64,000 nucleotides of DNA from Chishuiella changwenlii (GTDB taxonomy: Bacteria > Bacteroidota > Bacteroidia > Flavobacteriales > Weeksellaceae): assembly GCF_900142565.1 (NCBI RefSeq), contig NZ_FRBH01000006.1, positions 62,001 to 126,000 of the forward strand. The letters are read 5' to 3'. Made by a program: the position numbers and the translations under genes. Shown piece by piece: positions 1 through 8,455 of this stretch. A model generated the notes under the pieces. It did no database searches and was not told where the DNA came from. It was given only the letters and a program-made list of their open reading frames with translations. Positions within the stretch are counted from its first letter, which is position 1, and the number at the start of each line of letters is the position of its first letter.

Positions 1-1338
1 ATTGATGATATTAACGAGCAATTAACTGTAAGAACTGATTACGAAAGTGATGAGTACATGAAATTAATTGAACGTGTTTCGGAAGTAAGTGAAAAATTTT
101 ATTCGATAGAAGAAGTTAATTACGAAGCAGAAGTAGAAAAAGTATTAAAAGGAATTGGTTTTGCCCAAGAAGATTTAGATCGTTCTACTTCAGAATTTTC
201 TGGAGGGTGGAGAATGAGAATAGAATTGGCTAAAATATTATTACGTCAACCAGATTTAATTTTATTAGATGAGCCTACAAACCACTTAGATATAGAATCT
301 ATACAATGGTTAGAAGATTTCTTAAAAAACCAAGCCAAAGCTGTAATGGTTATCTCTCACGATAGAGCATTTGTAGATAATATTACCAATCGTACGATAG
401 AAGTTACAATGGGACGTATTTACGATTATAAAGCAAAATATACTGATTATTTAGTTTTACGTCAAGATCGTAGAATTCATCAGCAAAAAGCGTATGATGA
501 GCAACAAAAATTTATAGCAGAAAACAAAACATTTATAGAACGTTTTCGAGGAACATTTTCTAAGACAGAACAAGTTCAGTCGCGTGTTAGAATGCTAGAA
601 AAACTAGATATTATAGAAGTTGATGAGGTTGATACTTCTGCATTAAAATTAAAATTCCCTCCAGCAGCTCGTTCGGGTCAATATCCGGTTATTGTAGAAA
701 ATCTAACAAAAAAATATGGAGATCATATTGTGTTTGATAATGCGAATATGGTAATTGAAAGAGGACAAAAAGTTGCATTAGTTGGTAAGAATGGAGAAGG
801 AAAATCTACGATGATAAAAGCAATTATGAACGAAATAGATTTTCAAGGAAAATTAGAAATTGGTCATAATGTACAAATAGGATATTTTGCTCAAAATCAA
901 GCATCTTTATTAGATGAAGACTTAACAATTTTTGAAACTGTAGATCGAATTGCAGAAGGAGATATTAGAACGCAGATAAAAAGTATTTTAGGCGCTTTTA
1001 TGTTCAAAGGCGATGATATCGATAAAAAAGTAAAGGTACTTTCTGGAGGAGAGAAAACGCGTTTGGCAATGGTAAAACTTTTATTAGAACCATTTAATGT
1101 TCTAATTTTAGATGAGCCTACAAACCATCTTGATATGAAAACAAAAGACATCATTAAAGATGCTTTAAATGAATTTGAAGGAACAGTTATTTTAGTTTCT
1201 CACGATCGAGATTTCTTAGATGGATTAGCTGAAAAGGTTTTCGAATTTGGAAATAAACGAGTAAAAGAACATTTCGAAGATATAAAAGGTTTCTTAGAAC
1301 AAAAGAAAATGGAATCTCTAAAAGAAATTGAAAAATAA
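1..1338 (+). CDS. ABC-F family ATPase (5' end outside window)
   Basis: The frame is open from base 1, so the first ATG at 58 is internal and the gene is cut by the window edge; 445 residues are visible. ABC-F proteins are soluble twin-ATPase factors that act on the ribosome (translation rescue or antibiotic protection) and have no membrane domain. The first ABC domain is visible from its signature (SGGWRMRIEL) through DEPTNHLD. A linker rich in charged residues follows, then a full second domain with Walker A GKNGEGKST, signature LSGGEKTR and DEPTNHLD. DEPTNHLD in both halves is typical of ABC-F. It ends soon after the second domain with no long C-terminal coiled coil, so it is closer to the YdiF/YbiT type than to Uup. 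Subfamily unassigned. Confidence 0.93.
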   Translation: MDDINEQLTVRTDYESDEYMKLIERVSEVSEKFYSIEEVNYEAEVEKVLKGIGFAQEDLDRSTSEFSGGWRMRIELAKILLRQPDLILLDEPTNHLDIESIQWLEDFLKNQAKAVMVISHDRAFVDNITNRTIEVTMGRIYDYKAKYTDYLVLRQDRRIHQQKAYDEQQKFIAENKTFIERFRGTFSKTEQVQSRVRMLEKLDIIEVDEVDTSALKLKFPPAARSGQYPVIVENLTKKYGDHIVFDNANMVIERGQKVALVGKNGEGKSTMIKAIMNEIDFQGKLEIGHNVQIGYFAQNQASLLDEDLTIFETVDRIAEGDIRTQIKSILGAFMFKGDDIDKKVKVLSGGEKTRLAMVKLLLEPFNVLILDEPTNHLDMKTKDIIKDALNEFEGTVILVSHDRDFLDGLAEKVFEFGNKRVKEHFEDIKGFLEQKKMESLKEIEK

Positions 1339-1446
1339 ATAATTTTTTTAAGAAATTATTTAAACTTTTTATAATGTCTACAATCTTAATTAATTCATAG
1401 TTTGTCGAAAAATAATGAATTTAAACAACTTAATACTATATAGAAA

Positions 1447-1911
1447 ATGAAATTGCTAGAACAGAATGAGTTAAATAGTTTAGAAATAAGAGATTTATGG
1501 CATTTATGGAATAATGAATATCCTGTTCAATTAAACTATGAAAAATTAGAAGATTTTGAAAAATATTTAGAAAGTTTAGAAAATTGTTTTAATATATTAC
1601 TAATTGATTGTGGAGAAATTATAGGTTGGTCTTTTTCTTTTAATAGGGAAGATGAAAGATGGTTTGGGATAATTATATCTGAAGACTATCAAAGCAAGAG
1701 ATATGGTTCCTTAATGTTAAATAAATTGAAAGAGCGTGAAAGTCAATTAAATGGTTGGGTAATTGACAAAGCCAATTATTATAAAAAAAATAATACACCA
1801 TATAAATCACCAATAAATTTTTATTTAAAAAATGAGTTTAAAATTATTAATGATTTTATCTTAGAAACTCCAAAATTTTCAGCAATAAAAATCACATGGA
1901 GTAATTCGTAA
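1447..1911 (+). CDS. GNAT-family N-acetyltransferase
   Basis: A 154-residue protein of the size and strand pattern of single-domain GNAT acetyltransferases, which move an acetyl group from acetyl-CoA to an amine. The acetyl-CoA pyrophosphate loop is the QSKRYGS stretch after the central beta strand (about residue 82), followed by a helix LMLNKLKE, and the end has the usual YLKNEFK segment. Substrate unknown. It stands alone, 108 bp after the ABC-F gene, with its own terminator. Composition is very rich in Asn, Lys and Glu, slightly more AT-rich than its neighbours. Confidence 0.72.
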   Translation: MKLLEQNELNSLEIRDLWHLWNNEYPVQLNYEKLEDFEKYLESLENCFNILLIDCGEIIGWSFSFNREDERWFGIIISEDYQSKRYGSLMLNKLKERESQLNGWVIDKANYYKKNNTPYKSPINFYLKNEFKIINDFILETPKFSAIKITWSNS

Positions 1912-1944
1912 TTAAAAGAAGTAATTCAAAATAAATAATTAATT

Positions 1945-1980
1945 AAAAGCCAGTATAGTTAGCTATATTGGCTTTTATAA
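1945..1980 (+). terminator. Rho-independent terminator of the GNAT gene
   Basis: Stem AAAAGCCAGTATAG with CTATATTGGCTTTT (one G-U pair), loop TTAG, ending in T-rich sequence, 34 bp after the stop codon. Confidence 0.8.
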
Positions 1981-2005
1981 TTTTATTAGCTCATTAAAAT
2001 TAAGT

Positions 2006-2013
2006 TAACTTTG
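2006..2013 (+). promoter_or_regulatory. Bacteroidota -7 element (TAACTTTG) for the AraC gene
   Basis: Matches the TANNTTTG -7 consensus of the Bacteroidota primary sigma factor and lies 28 bp before the ATG at 2042. No clear -33 TTTG at the expected distance. Confidence 0.5.
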
Positions 2014-2041
2014 TTCTACTTTATTAATAGGTTTTGAAAGA

Positions 2042-2917
2042 ATGGAACAGTTAAAAATTAAACAATATTTAGAGAAAGAAGAGGATAAGAACTTATCATT
2101 TAGAGTTTTTGATTTACTTCCGGAAAATAAAATTATTCATTCAGAACCAGCTCAACGCGATCATTTTTTAATTCTTGTTATAGAAGCAGGAAAATTAGAA
2201 TTATTAATAGAAGATAAAATACACTTTCTAAAAGCAGGAAAAATAGCTGTTATATTCCCAAATCAGGTACATTCTATTAAAAAGATGACACAAGATTTAG
2301 TTGGTAAAATTATTTTATTTGAAGAGGTTTTATTTTGTTCAGATATTTTAAAAAATGAATTAAGTGTTTACAATGTCAATTTATCTACACAATTAAATTG
2401 TACAATTTTACCTAATGAGCAATTTACAGAAAGCTTAAGAACAATAGAATTAATACAAGATGTTTACGAAAAACCGAGTTTAATTAGAAAAGAACAAGCA
2501 CGTTTTAATATTAAAATATTTTTATTATCTCTTATAGAATCTGTTCATGGTCAACATCCAATTTTAGGACAACATTCATCAGATCAACCTTTATATGTTC
2601 AGTTTAAAACTTTATTAAATCAGTATTATAAAGAAGAACGCACAGTTCAGTATTACGCAGAGAAACTTTTTATAACGCCTAAAAAATTAAATTCAATCAC
2701 TAAAAAACATTGTGGAGAAACTGCTATAAATGCAATTCATAATCGTATTTTGACAGAAATAAAACGTCAGTTAATGTTTGCCGATGTTACACACAAAGAG
2801 ATAGCTTTTGATTTAGGTTTTAATTCTCCTGCAGCCTTAAATAAGTTTGTAAAATCAAAATTAAACGAAACACCAACACAGCTTCAACAAGAGTTGATGC
2901 AAATGTATAATGTTTAG
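2042..2917 (+). CDS. AraC-family transcriptional regulator, cupin N-terminus
   Basis: A 291-residue one-component regulator. The N-terminal half reads as a cupin-like sensor (strands with VIEAGKLELLIEDK and HFLKAGKIAVIFPNQVHSI, about residues 40-85). The C-terminal 95 residues are the double helix-turn-helix of AraC/XylS proteins: KLFITPKKLNSITKK is the first HTH, then EIAFDLGFNSPAALNKFVKSK is near the family signature. It precedes the hxlBA genes on the same strand, but a 344-bp spacer with repeats and a separate promoter lies between, so control of hxlBA is possible but not shown. The effector is unknown. Confidence 0.85.
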   Translation: MEQLKIKQYLEKEEDKNLSFRVFDLLPENKIIHSEPAQRDHFLILVIEAGKLELLIEDKIHFLKAGKIAVIFPNQVHSIKKMTQDLVGKIILFEEVLFCSDILKNELSVYNVNLSTQLNCTILPNEQFTESLRTIELIQDVYEKPSLIRKEQARFNIKIFLLSLIESVHGQHPILGQHSSDQPLYVQFKTLLNQYYKEERTVQYYAEKLFITPKKLNSITKKHCGETAINAIHNRILTEIKRQLMFADVTHKEIAFDLGFNSPAALNKFVKSKLNETPTQLQQELMQMYNV

Positions 2918-2925
2918 AAAATACA

Positions 2926-3009
2926 TTTCGACAAGCTTAATGTGACAATCCGTTTAAATTAGAAAATTAGAATGTATAGAGTGAATGTCATTCTGAACTT
3001 ATTTCAGAA
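2926..3009 (+). repeat. REP-like inverted repeat (TTTCGACAAGCT / TTCTGAACTT family)
   Basis: Left arm 2926-2946 begins TTTCGACAAGCTTAA and ends TGTGACA. Right arm 2986-3009 begins TGTCATTCTGAACTT. The arms are imperfect reverse complements of the same unit seen at 14056-14124 and 43292-43315. Together with the heptamer array this fills most of the 344-bp gap 2918-3261; no gene is visible in that gap. Confidence 0.7.
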
Positions 3010-3091
3010 TCTCATTATACAATTTTTCTTCATTTTTCATTTCGAAAAATAAATCTAAAAGACAGAAAATTACACTGTAATTTTTAACTTT

Positions 3092-3143
3092 CCAACCTCC
3101 AACCTCCAACCTCCAACCTCCAACCTCCAACCTCCAACCTCCA
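3092..3143 (+). repeat. Heptamer tandem repeat, 7 x CCAACCT
   Basis: Seven perfect CCAACCT copies (3092-3140) plus a partial CCA. On the minus strand this is an AGGTTGG array. A spurious 68-residue reading frame on that strand translates the array as a GGWRLEV repeat. It lies 65 bp upstream of the putative hxlB promoter. Copy number should vary by slipped-strand mispairing. Confidence 0.9.
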
Positions 3144-3207
3144 CTTACTAGGACTAAATGTATATCAAGTAGTCTTGTATGTATAATAACTTCACTATTA
3201 CTCATTT

Positions 3208-3215
3208 TAACTTTG
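3208..3215 (+). promoter_or_regulatory. -7 element (TAACTTTG) for hxlBA
   Basis: TANNTTTG match followed by C (TAACTTTGC), 46 bp before the hxlB ATG. No convincing -33 element. Confidence 0.55.
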
Positions 3216-3261
3216 CTCTATCAATAATCATTAATTTTTTAATGATGAAAAAGAGAGAAGA

Positions 3262-3834
3262 ATGAGCATAAATAACACACATACAGTTGAAGAAGATTTA
3301 GAATTAATATTAAATGAAAATCTTCGATTATCTAAAGAATTAAATACTCAGCAAGTAGAAAACTTAATTAATGCGATAAACAATGCAAACAGAATTTTCT
3401 TTTTAGGAACAGGAAGAAGTGGTTTAGCATTAAAAATTGCTGCAATGAGAATGATGCATTTAGGTTTAAATGTATTTGTTGTGGGAGAAATAGTTACTCC
3501 AGCTATACTCGAAGGAGATTTATTAATCGTAGCATCAGGTTCTGGAACAACTTCTACTGTTGTATCTGCAGTGAAGAAAGCAAATAAACAACATGCGAAA
3601 GTTTTTGCTTTAACAGCAGACGAAAATAGTGAATTAGCACAGTTAGCAGATGAATTACTTCTAATAAAAGCTGCTGTAAAAACAGATTTTGGAGCTGCTG
3701 TATCTGAACAATATGCAGGTAGTTTATTTGAACAATTTACATTTCTAATTTTCGAAAGTGTTTTTATGTCTCTTTGGAAAAAATCTAGTTTAACAAAAGA
3801 AGATTTATGGCCGAAACATGCCAATTTAGAATAA
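3262..3834 (+). CDS. hxlB: 6-phospho-3-hexuloisomerase (PHI)
   Basis: A 190-residue single SIS-domain sugar-phosphate isomerase, the normal length for PHI. It converts D-arabino-3-hexulose 6-phosphate to fructose 6-phosphate, the second ribulose monophosphate (RuMP) step. Visible hallmarks are the SIS phosphate loop FFLGTGRSGLALK (about residues 46-58), the second loop VASGSGTTSTV (about 91-101), and the family ending LWPKHANLE. It lies 30 bp upstream of hxlA and is surely cotranscribed with it. The order PHI before HPS, and the nearby gnd-zwf-pgl genes, point to formaldehyde disposal or pentose-hexose exchange rather than methylotrophic growth; that purpose is inference. Confidence 0.93.
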   Translation: MSINNTHTVEEDLELILNENLRLSKELNTQQVENLINAINNANRIFFLGTGRSGLALKIAAMRMMHLGLNVFVVGEIVTPAILEGDLLIVASGSGTTSTVVSAVKKANKQHAKVFALTADENSELAQLADELLLIKAAVKTDFGAAVSEQYAGSLFEQFTFLIFESVFMSLWKKSSLTKEDLWPKHANLE

Positions 3835-3864
3835 CAAAATTATTAATAATTAAATATTTAAGTC

Positions 3865-4491
3865 ATGACAAAATTGCAAGTAGCGATTGATTTGCTTACA
3901 ACAGAAGCAGCATTAGAATTAGCAGGAAAGGTAGCTCCTTATGTAGATATTATTGAGTTAGGAACGCCACTTATTAAGGCAGAAGGATTAAGAGTTGTAA
4001 CAGCAATGAAAGAAGCTCATCCAGATAAATTAGTTTTTGCAGATATGAAAACTGCAGATACTGGTGCTTTAGAAGCAGAAATGGCTTTCCAAGCGGGTGC
4101 AGATCTAGTAACTGTAATGGGAACTGTAGATGATGCAACAATAAAAGGAGCTGTAGAAGCAGGAAAGAAATTCGGAAGAAAAGTTGTTGTAGATACAATT
4201 GGAGTTAAAAATCGTGTAGAAAGAGCAAGAGAAGTGATTGCTTTTGGAGTTGAGTTTGTAGAATTACATGCAGGTTTAGATGAACAAGCTTTACCAGGAT
4301 ATTCTGTACAAACATTAATTGCAGAAGGTAGAGAAGCTGGTGTAGCTTTTTCAATCGCAGGTGGAGTAAACATTGATACTATAAAAGATGTTGTAGCTGC
4401 AGGAGCAACTGTTGCTGTAGCTGGAGGAGCTATTTATGGTGCAGAAAATCCGGCTGAAGCTGCAAAAGCATTAAAAGAAGCAATTCAATAA
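3865..4491 (+). CDS. hxlA: 3-hexulose-6-phosphate synthase (HPS)
   Basis: A 208-residue beta/alpha-barrel enzyme of the orotidine-5'-phosphate decarboxylase superfamily. It condenses formaldehyde with ribulose 5-phosphate to give hexulose 6-phosphate. The superfamily signature DxKxxD is FADMKTAD (D60, K62, D65); IELGTPLIKAEG (about 30-41) and the C-terminal phosphate loops AGGVN and AGGAIYG are in place. Length is standard for stand-alone HPS. It is the second gene after hxlB and is followed by a terminator, so hxlBA form a two-gene operon next to the gnd-zwf-pgl operon, whose product is the HPS acceptor ribulose 5-phosphate. KGPDC, a related decarboxylase, is less likely because PHI is adjacent. 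Confidence 0.94.
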   Translation: MTKLQVAIDLLTTEAALELAGKVAPYVDIIELGTPLIKAEGLRVVTAMKEAHPDKLVFADMKTADTGALEAEMAFQAGADLVTVMGTVDDATIKGAVEAGKKFGRKVVVDTIGVKNRVERAREVIAFGVEFVELHAGLDEQALPGYSVQTLIAEGREAGVAFSIAGGVNIDTIKDVVAAGATVAVAGGAIYGAENPAEAAKALKEAIQ

Positions 4492-4502
4492 TAAAATAAA
4501 TA

Positions 4503-4541
4503 AAAAAGGCTGTAGTATTTTCGATTCTTCAGCCTTTTTAT
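4503..4541 (+). terminator. Terminator after hxlA
   Basis: AAAAAGGCTG pairs with CAGCCTTTTT, with a 17-nt loop region and a T-rich 3' side. It closes the hxlBA operon. Confidence 0.75.
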
Positions 4542-4652
4542 ATGCTCTTTTCTTAGTATCTTTAAACCCGGAATTAAAAATGATAATTAATTAGAACCAC
4601 TTACAATTAATTTATCTTAGAATAATTCAATGCTTTAAACAATAAACAAACA

Positions 4653-4670
4653 CCTCCAATTTAATTGGGG
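4653..4670 (+). other. Small hairpin in the gnd leader
   Basis: CTCCAATT-TAATTGGGG forms a short stem (CCAAT/ATTGG core) 31 bp before the gnd ATG. It is not a terminator (no T run). It could be an operator or leader structure of the gnd-zwf-pgl operon; function not shown. Confidence 0.3.
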
Positions 4671-4701
4671 AAAACAATAGAAAAGGAAAATAAAATTTGC
4701 A

Positions 4702-6120
4702 ATGAAAACATTTGATTTTGGTATCGTTGGTTTAGGTGTTATGGGACGTAATTTAGCCTATAACATTGGAGATAATGGTTACAACCTATTAGGCTTTGAT
4801 GCAGATGAGGAAAAAAGAACTTTATTAGAAGATGGAGCATCACCTAATACAAACGTTAAAGGAGTACAATCTTTTCAAGATTTAGTAGACGGACTTTCTA
4901 CTCCACGTAAAATCCTTTTAATGGTTCCTGCAGGAAATCCTGTAGATAGTGTAATAAAAGATTTAAAACCTTTATTACAAGAAGGTGATATTATAATTGA
5001 TGGAGGAAACTCTTATTATAAAGATACAAATCGTCGCGTAAAAGAATTAGAAACAGAAGGTATCCACTTCATGGGAATGGGAATTTCTGGAGGTGAAAAA
5101 GGAGCTCGTTTTGGTCCTAGTATTATGCCAGGAGGAGATTTAAAAGCTTACGATGCTGTAAAACCTTTTCTTGAAGCTATTTCTACAAAAGTAGGAAACG
5201 ATCCATGTACTGCATATATGGGGAAAGATGCTGCTGGACATTATGTAAAAATGGTACATAATGGAATTGAATATGCAATTATGCAATTAATTAGCGAAGC
5301 ATACGATATTCTTCATAGAGGATTGGGATTAGATAATGACCAATTACACCAAGTTTTTAAAGAATGGAATGATGGAGAATTAAACTCATTCTTAATAGAA
5401 ATTACACGCGATATTTTTAAATATAAAGATACAGAAGGTTATCTATTAGACTTCATAATGGATAAAGCTGGATCTAAAGGTACAGGGAAATGGACTTCAC
5501 AAGATGCGATGGATTTAGGAGTTGCAATTCCTACAATTGATGCATCTGTTTCATCTCGTACAATTTCTGCTTACAAAGAAGACCGTGTTAAAGCTTCTAA
5601 AATTTATCCATCTCAATTAAATGATGTAGAAGTTGCCGATAAACAAGCTTTCATAGACCAAGTAAAAGATGGATTATATTTATCTATCTTATTAAGCTAT
5701 GCACAAGGTTTAGCACAATTAAATAAAGCTTCGGAAGAATATAATTTAGCTATTCCTTTAAAAGATGTTGTAAAAATTTGGCGTGGAGGATGTATTATTC
5801 GTTCTGTGATGTTAGAAAAATATTACCAAGCATTTATCAATAATCCTGAATTAACAAATATATTATTAGACGAAAACATTTCGGCTTTAGCACAATCTAA
5901 AGCAGAAGCACTACAAGAAATTGTAATTTTCGGAATAAGAAAAGGATTACCAACAGCTTGTTTATCTTCGTCATTAGCTTATTTTGAAGCTTTTAAAACA
6001 GAACGTTTACCAATTAACTTGGTACAAGCACAAAGAGATTATTTCGGTGCGCATACTTACCAAAGATTAGACGTTGATGGTACTTTTCACACACAGTGGG
6101 ACGAACAACAAAATGGGTAA
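4702..6120 (+). CDS. gnd: 6-phosphogluconate dehydrogenase, decarboxylating
   Basis: A 472-residue enzyme of full usual length. It oxidises 6-phosphogluconate to ribulose 5-phosphate and CO2 with NADP+. The N-terminal Rossmann loop is GIVGLGVMGRNLA (8-20), the catalytic/substrate region GISGGEKGARFGPSIMPGG (about 128-146), the catalytic KMVHNGIEY (about 183), and the C-terminal arm ends in the substrate-binding part YFGAHTYQR. It opens the gnd-zwf-pgl operon, ending one base before the zwf start. Its product is both the pentose pool precursor and the formaldehyde acceptor used by the neighbouring HxlA. Confidence 0.97.
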   Translation: MKTFDFGIVGLGVMGRNLAYNIGDNGYNLLGFDADEEKRTLLEDGASPNTNVKGVQSFQDLVDGLSTPRKILLMVPAGNPVDSVIKDLKPLLQEGDIIIDGGNSYYKDTNRRVKELETEGIHFMGMGISGGEKGARFGPSIMPGGDLKAYDAVKPFLEAISTKVGNDPCTAYMGKDAAGHYVKMVHNGIEYAIMQLISEAYDILHRGLGLDNDQLHQVFKEWNDGELNSFLIEITRDIFKYKDTEGYLLDFIMDKAGSKGTGKWTSQDAMDLGVAIPTIDASVSSRTISAYKEDRVKASKIYPSQLNDVEVADKQAFIDQVKDGLYLSILLSYAQGLAQLNKASEEYNLAIPLKDVVKIWRGGCIIRSVMLEKYYQAFINNPELTNILLDENISALAQSKAEALQEIVIFGIRKGLPTACLSSSLAYFEAFKTERLPINLVQAQRDYFGAHTYQRLDVDGTFHTQWDEQQNG

Positions 6121-6121
6121 G

Positions 6122-7630
6122 ATGAGCAATAATAAAAATGTATCACCTACCATTTTACTCATCTTTGGAGCAACAGGTGATTTAGCAAAAAGAAAACTCT
6201 TTCCTGCTTTTTATAACCTGTTTTTAGAAGGTAGAATGCCAAAGCAATTTCAGATAATTGCTTTAGGTAGAAGAGATAACGATAGCGAAAAATTTAGAGA
6301 TTATATAAAAGATAATCTAAACGAATTTTCGAGAAATAAAGTTGATTCTGATGAGGTTTGGGAAAAATTCTCACAGCAAGTTACTTATTTCAAACATCAA
6401 TTAGATGAAGAAGAATCTTACAAAGATTTAGAAAAAGAATTAAAAAATATAGATGAAAAATTTGGTGTAAGAGCAAATAGATTGTTTTACTTTTCTATTG
6501 CACCATCATTTATTTCAACTGTTTCAGAATATATAAAGAAAACAGAATTAGCTCCAAATGCAGATCAAGATCGTATTATAATCGAGAAACCATTTGGGCA
6601 CGATAAAGCTTCTGCAATAGAATTAAATGAGTTATTAACTAAAACATTTAAGGAAGAGCAGATTTATAGAATCGATCATTATTTAGGGAAAGAAACTGTT
6701 CAGAATATTTTTACGTTCCGTTTCGGTAACTCTATTTTTGAACCTTTATGGAACCATAATTTTATTGAAAAAGTAGAAATTACGGTTGCAGAAGAAGTAG
6801 GAGTAGAGGAAAGAGGAGCGTTTTACGAAAAAACAGGAGCCTTAAAGGATATGATTCAGAACCATTTATTGCAAATTTTGTGCATGGTTGCTATGGAAAA
6901 TCCCAACTCTTTTGAAGCTAAAGAAATTAGAGACAAGAAAGTTGATGTTTTACGAGCAATCAGAAGAATAAAACCAGAAGATGTAAGCAAATATGCAGTT
7001 CGTGGACAATATAAAGAAGGCGAAATAAGAGGAAAAGAAGTTGTTGCTTATCGCGAAGAGAAAGACGTTGATAAAGAATCTAACATAGAAACTTTTGCTG
7101 CAATAGAATATTATTTAGATAATGAAAGATGGCAAAATGTTCCATTTTATTTGAGAACTGGAAAAAGAATGAAAGAGAAACAGTCATACGTTTCAATTCT
7201 TTTTAAATCTATTCCTTCTAATAATTTTCCTGGAACAGAAAATATGTTAGCCAATAGATTGATTATTAATATTCAACCAACAATGGATATTCGTTTACAG
7301 TTTATGACGAAAAAACCAGGATTATCTATGGTTTTAAAACCAGGAGAAATGGTTTTCGACTACAATGATTGTTCTTCGGCAGATTCACCAGAGGCTTATG
7401 AAACATTGCTTTTAGATGCTTTATTAGGAGATCCAACTTTATTTATGCGATCAGATCAAGTAGAAGAAGCATGGGATGTTGTTGCATCTATTCAGGATGT
7501 TTGGGAAAATGAAACAGCGCCAGATTTTCCGAATTATGTTGCAGGAAGTTTAGGACCAGAAGCATCTGATTTATTGCAGACAAAACAAGGTTATAAATGG
7601 TTGCCTAATACAATAGAAAAACGAAAATAA
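6122..7630 (+). CDS. zwf: Glucose-6-phosphate 1-dehydrogenase
   Basis: A 502-residue cytoplasmic enzyme that oxidises glucose 6-phosphate to 6-phosphogluconolactone and makes NADPH. Visible are the NADP loop IFGATGDLAKRKLFPA near the N-terminus and the catalytic block RIDHYLGKE. I place the start at 6122 (MSNNKNVSPT), one base after the gnd stop, because the conserved protein begins there. In-frame ATGs at 6113 and 6074 lie inside gnd; 6113 (ATGGGTAA overlap) is a possible alternative. pgl follows after 6 bp, so gnd-zwf-pgl are translationally close and form one operon covering the whole oxidative pentose phosphate branch. Confidence 0.96.
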   Translation: MSNNKNVSPTILLIFGATGDLAKRKLFPAFYNLFLEGRMPKQFQIIALGRRDNDSEKFRDYIKDNLNEFSRNKVDSDEVWEKFSQQVTYFKHQLDEEESYKDLEKELKNIDEKFGVRANRLFYFSIAPSFISTVSEYIKKTELAPNADQDRIIIEKPFGHDKASAIELNELLTKTFKEEQIYRIDHYLGKETVQNIFTFRFGNSIFEPLWNHNFIEKVEITVAEEVGVEERGAFYEKTGALKDMIQNHLLQILCMVAMENPNSFEAKEIRDKKVDVLRAIRRIKPEDVSKYAVRGQYKEGEIRGKEVVAYREEKDVDKESNIETFAAIEYYLDNERWQNVPFYLRTGKRMKEKQSYVSILFKSIPSNNFPGTENMLANRLIINIQPTMDIRLQFMTKKPGLSMVLKPGEMVFDYNDCSSADSPEAYETLLLDALLGDPTLFMRSDQVEEAWDVVASIQDVWENETAPDFPNYVAGSLGPEASDLLQTKQGYKWLPNTIEKRK

Positions 7631-7636
7631 ATTCCT

Positions 7637-8353
7637 ATGATAGAGATTTTTGATAAAAAAGATGAATTAATAAGTTATGTTGCAAATCAATTTGTTTCTA
7701 TTGCTCAAAAAGCAATAGAAGAGAATGGTAAATTTGTTGTTGCACTTACTGGAGGATCATCTCCGATAGATTTGCATAAATTATTAGCAACAGATGAATA
7801 TCAATCAAAAATTGATTGGGAGAAGGTTTATATTTTTTGGGGAGATGAACGTTGGGTTCCATTGGAAGATGATAGGAGTAATGCAAAAATGGCATTTACA
7901 ACTTTATTAGATCATGTGAATATTCCACAAGGAAATATTTTTCCGATGTATAATGATGTTACTTCACCAGAAGAATATGCAATAGAATATCAGCAATTAA
8001 TTAAAGAAGTTACATCTGAAGGAACGTTTGATTTAATTCTTTTAGGAATGGGAGATGACGGACATACGGCCTCATTATTTCCACATCAAAAAGTATTAGA
8101 TGAGCAAGATAAATGGGTAGAAGCTTATTATTTAGAGCCTCAAAGCATGTATAGAATTACATTAACTGCTCCATTAATTAATCAAGCCAAAAATATTCAG
8201 ATAATTGTTTTCGGAGAAAATAAAGCAAAAGCGCTTTATGAAGTTTTACAAGGAGAAAACAATCCAACAGAATATCCAACACAGTTAATAAAACCAACAA
8301 ATGGTGAGTTAACTTTCTTAGTTGATAAAGCAGCTGCAAGTCAAACAAAATAG
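7637..8353 (+). CDS. pgl: 6-phosphogluconolactonase
   Basis: A 238-residue Pgl of the NagB-like (SOL/DevB) type. It hydrolyses 6-phosphogluconolactone to 6-phosphogluconate, between the Zwf and Gnd reactions. Typical motifs are VALTGGSSPIDLHKLL (about 34-49), the DERWVPLEDDRSN block (about 74-86) and LILLGMGDDGHTASLFP (about 133-149). It is the last gene of the gnd-zwf-pgl operon and lies 6 bp after zwf. A strong hairpin with a T run follows, just before the next gene. Confidence 0.95.
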   Translation: MIEIFDKKDELISYVANQFVSIAQKAIEENGKFVVALTGGSSPIDLHKLLATDEYQSKIDWEKVYIFWGDERWVPLEDDRSNAKMAFTTLLDHVNIPQGNIFPMYNDVTSPEEYAIEYQQLIKEVTSEGTFDLILLGMGDDGHTASLFPHQKVLDEQDKWVEAYYLEPQSMYRITLTAPLINQAKNIQIIVFGENKAKALYEVLQGENNPTEYPTQLIKPTNGELTFLVDKAAASQTK

Positions 8354-8397
8354 TTTTTTATTCTTTTAAGAAAAGATTAAAATCAATATATCATTTA

Positions 8398-8453
8398 ATT
8401 AAAGTCTATAAATCTCTTAACTTGCAAGAGAATTATAGACTTTAATATTTTTT
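8398..8453 (+). terminator. Long hairpin terminator, 10 bp before the next start codon
   Basis: A perfect 14-bp stem (8398-8411 with 8433-8446) is extended by an inner 6-bp stem (TCTCTT/AAGAGA) around a 7-nt loop and followed by ATTTTTTA. It terminates the gnd operon, but its 3' foot is only 9 bases from the ATG at 8456. No TANNTTTG promoter was found downstream of it, so it may also act as an attenuator or leader hairpin for the next gene. Confidence 0.8.
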
Positions 8454-8455
8454 AG

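Noticed and set aside
2999-3205. 68-residue minus-strand frame with GGWRLEV repeats
   Set aside because: It is only the translation of the heptamer array plus a REP arm; no gene-like codon pattern or family.
3348-3824. 158-residue minus-strand frame opposite hxlB
   Set aside because: Cys/Ser/Lys-rich antisense shadow of a clear PHI gene; the plus-strand protein has all family motifs.
4017-4373. 118-residue minus-strand frame opposite hxlA
   Set aside because: Antisense shadow of HPS with unnatural composition.
6074-6121. Longer N-terminus for zwf starting at 6074
   Set aside because: It overlaps the gnd coding end and adds residues not seen in G6PD; MSNNKNVSPT at 6122 is the conserved beginning.
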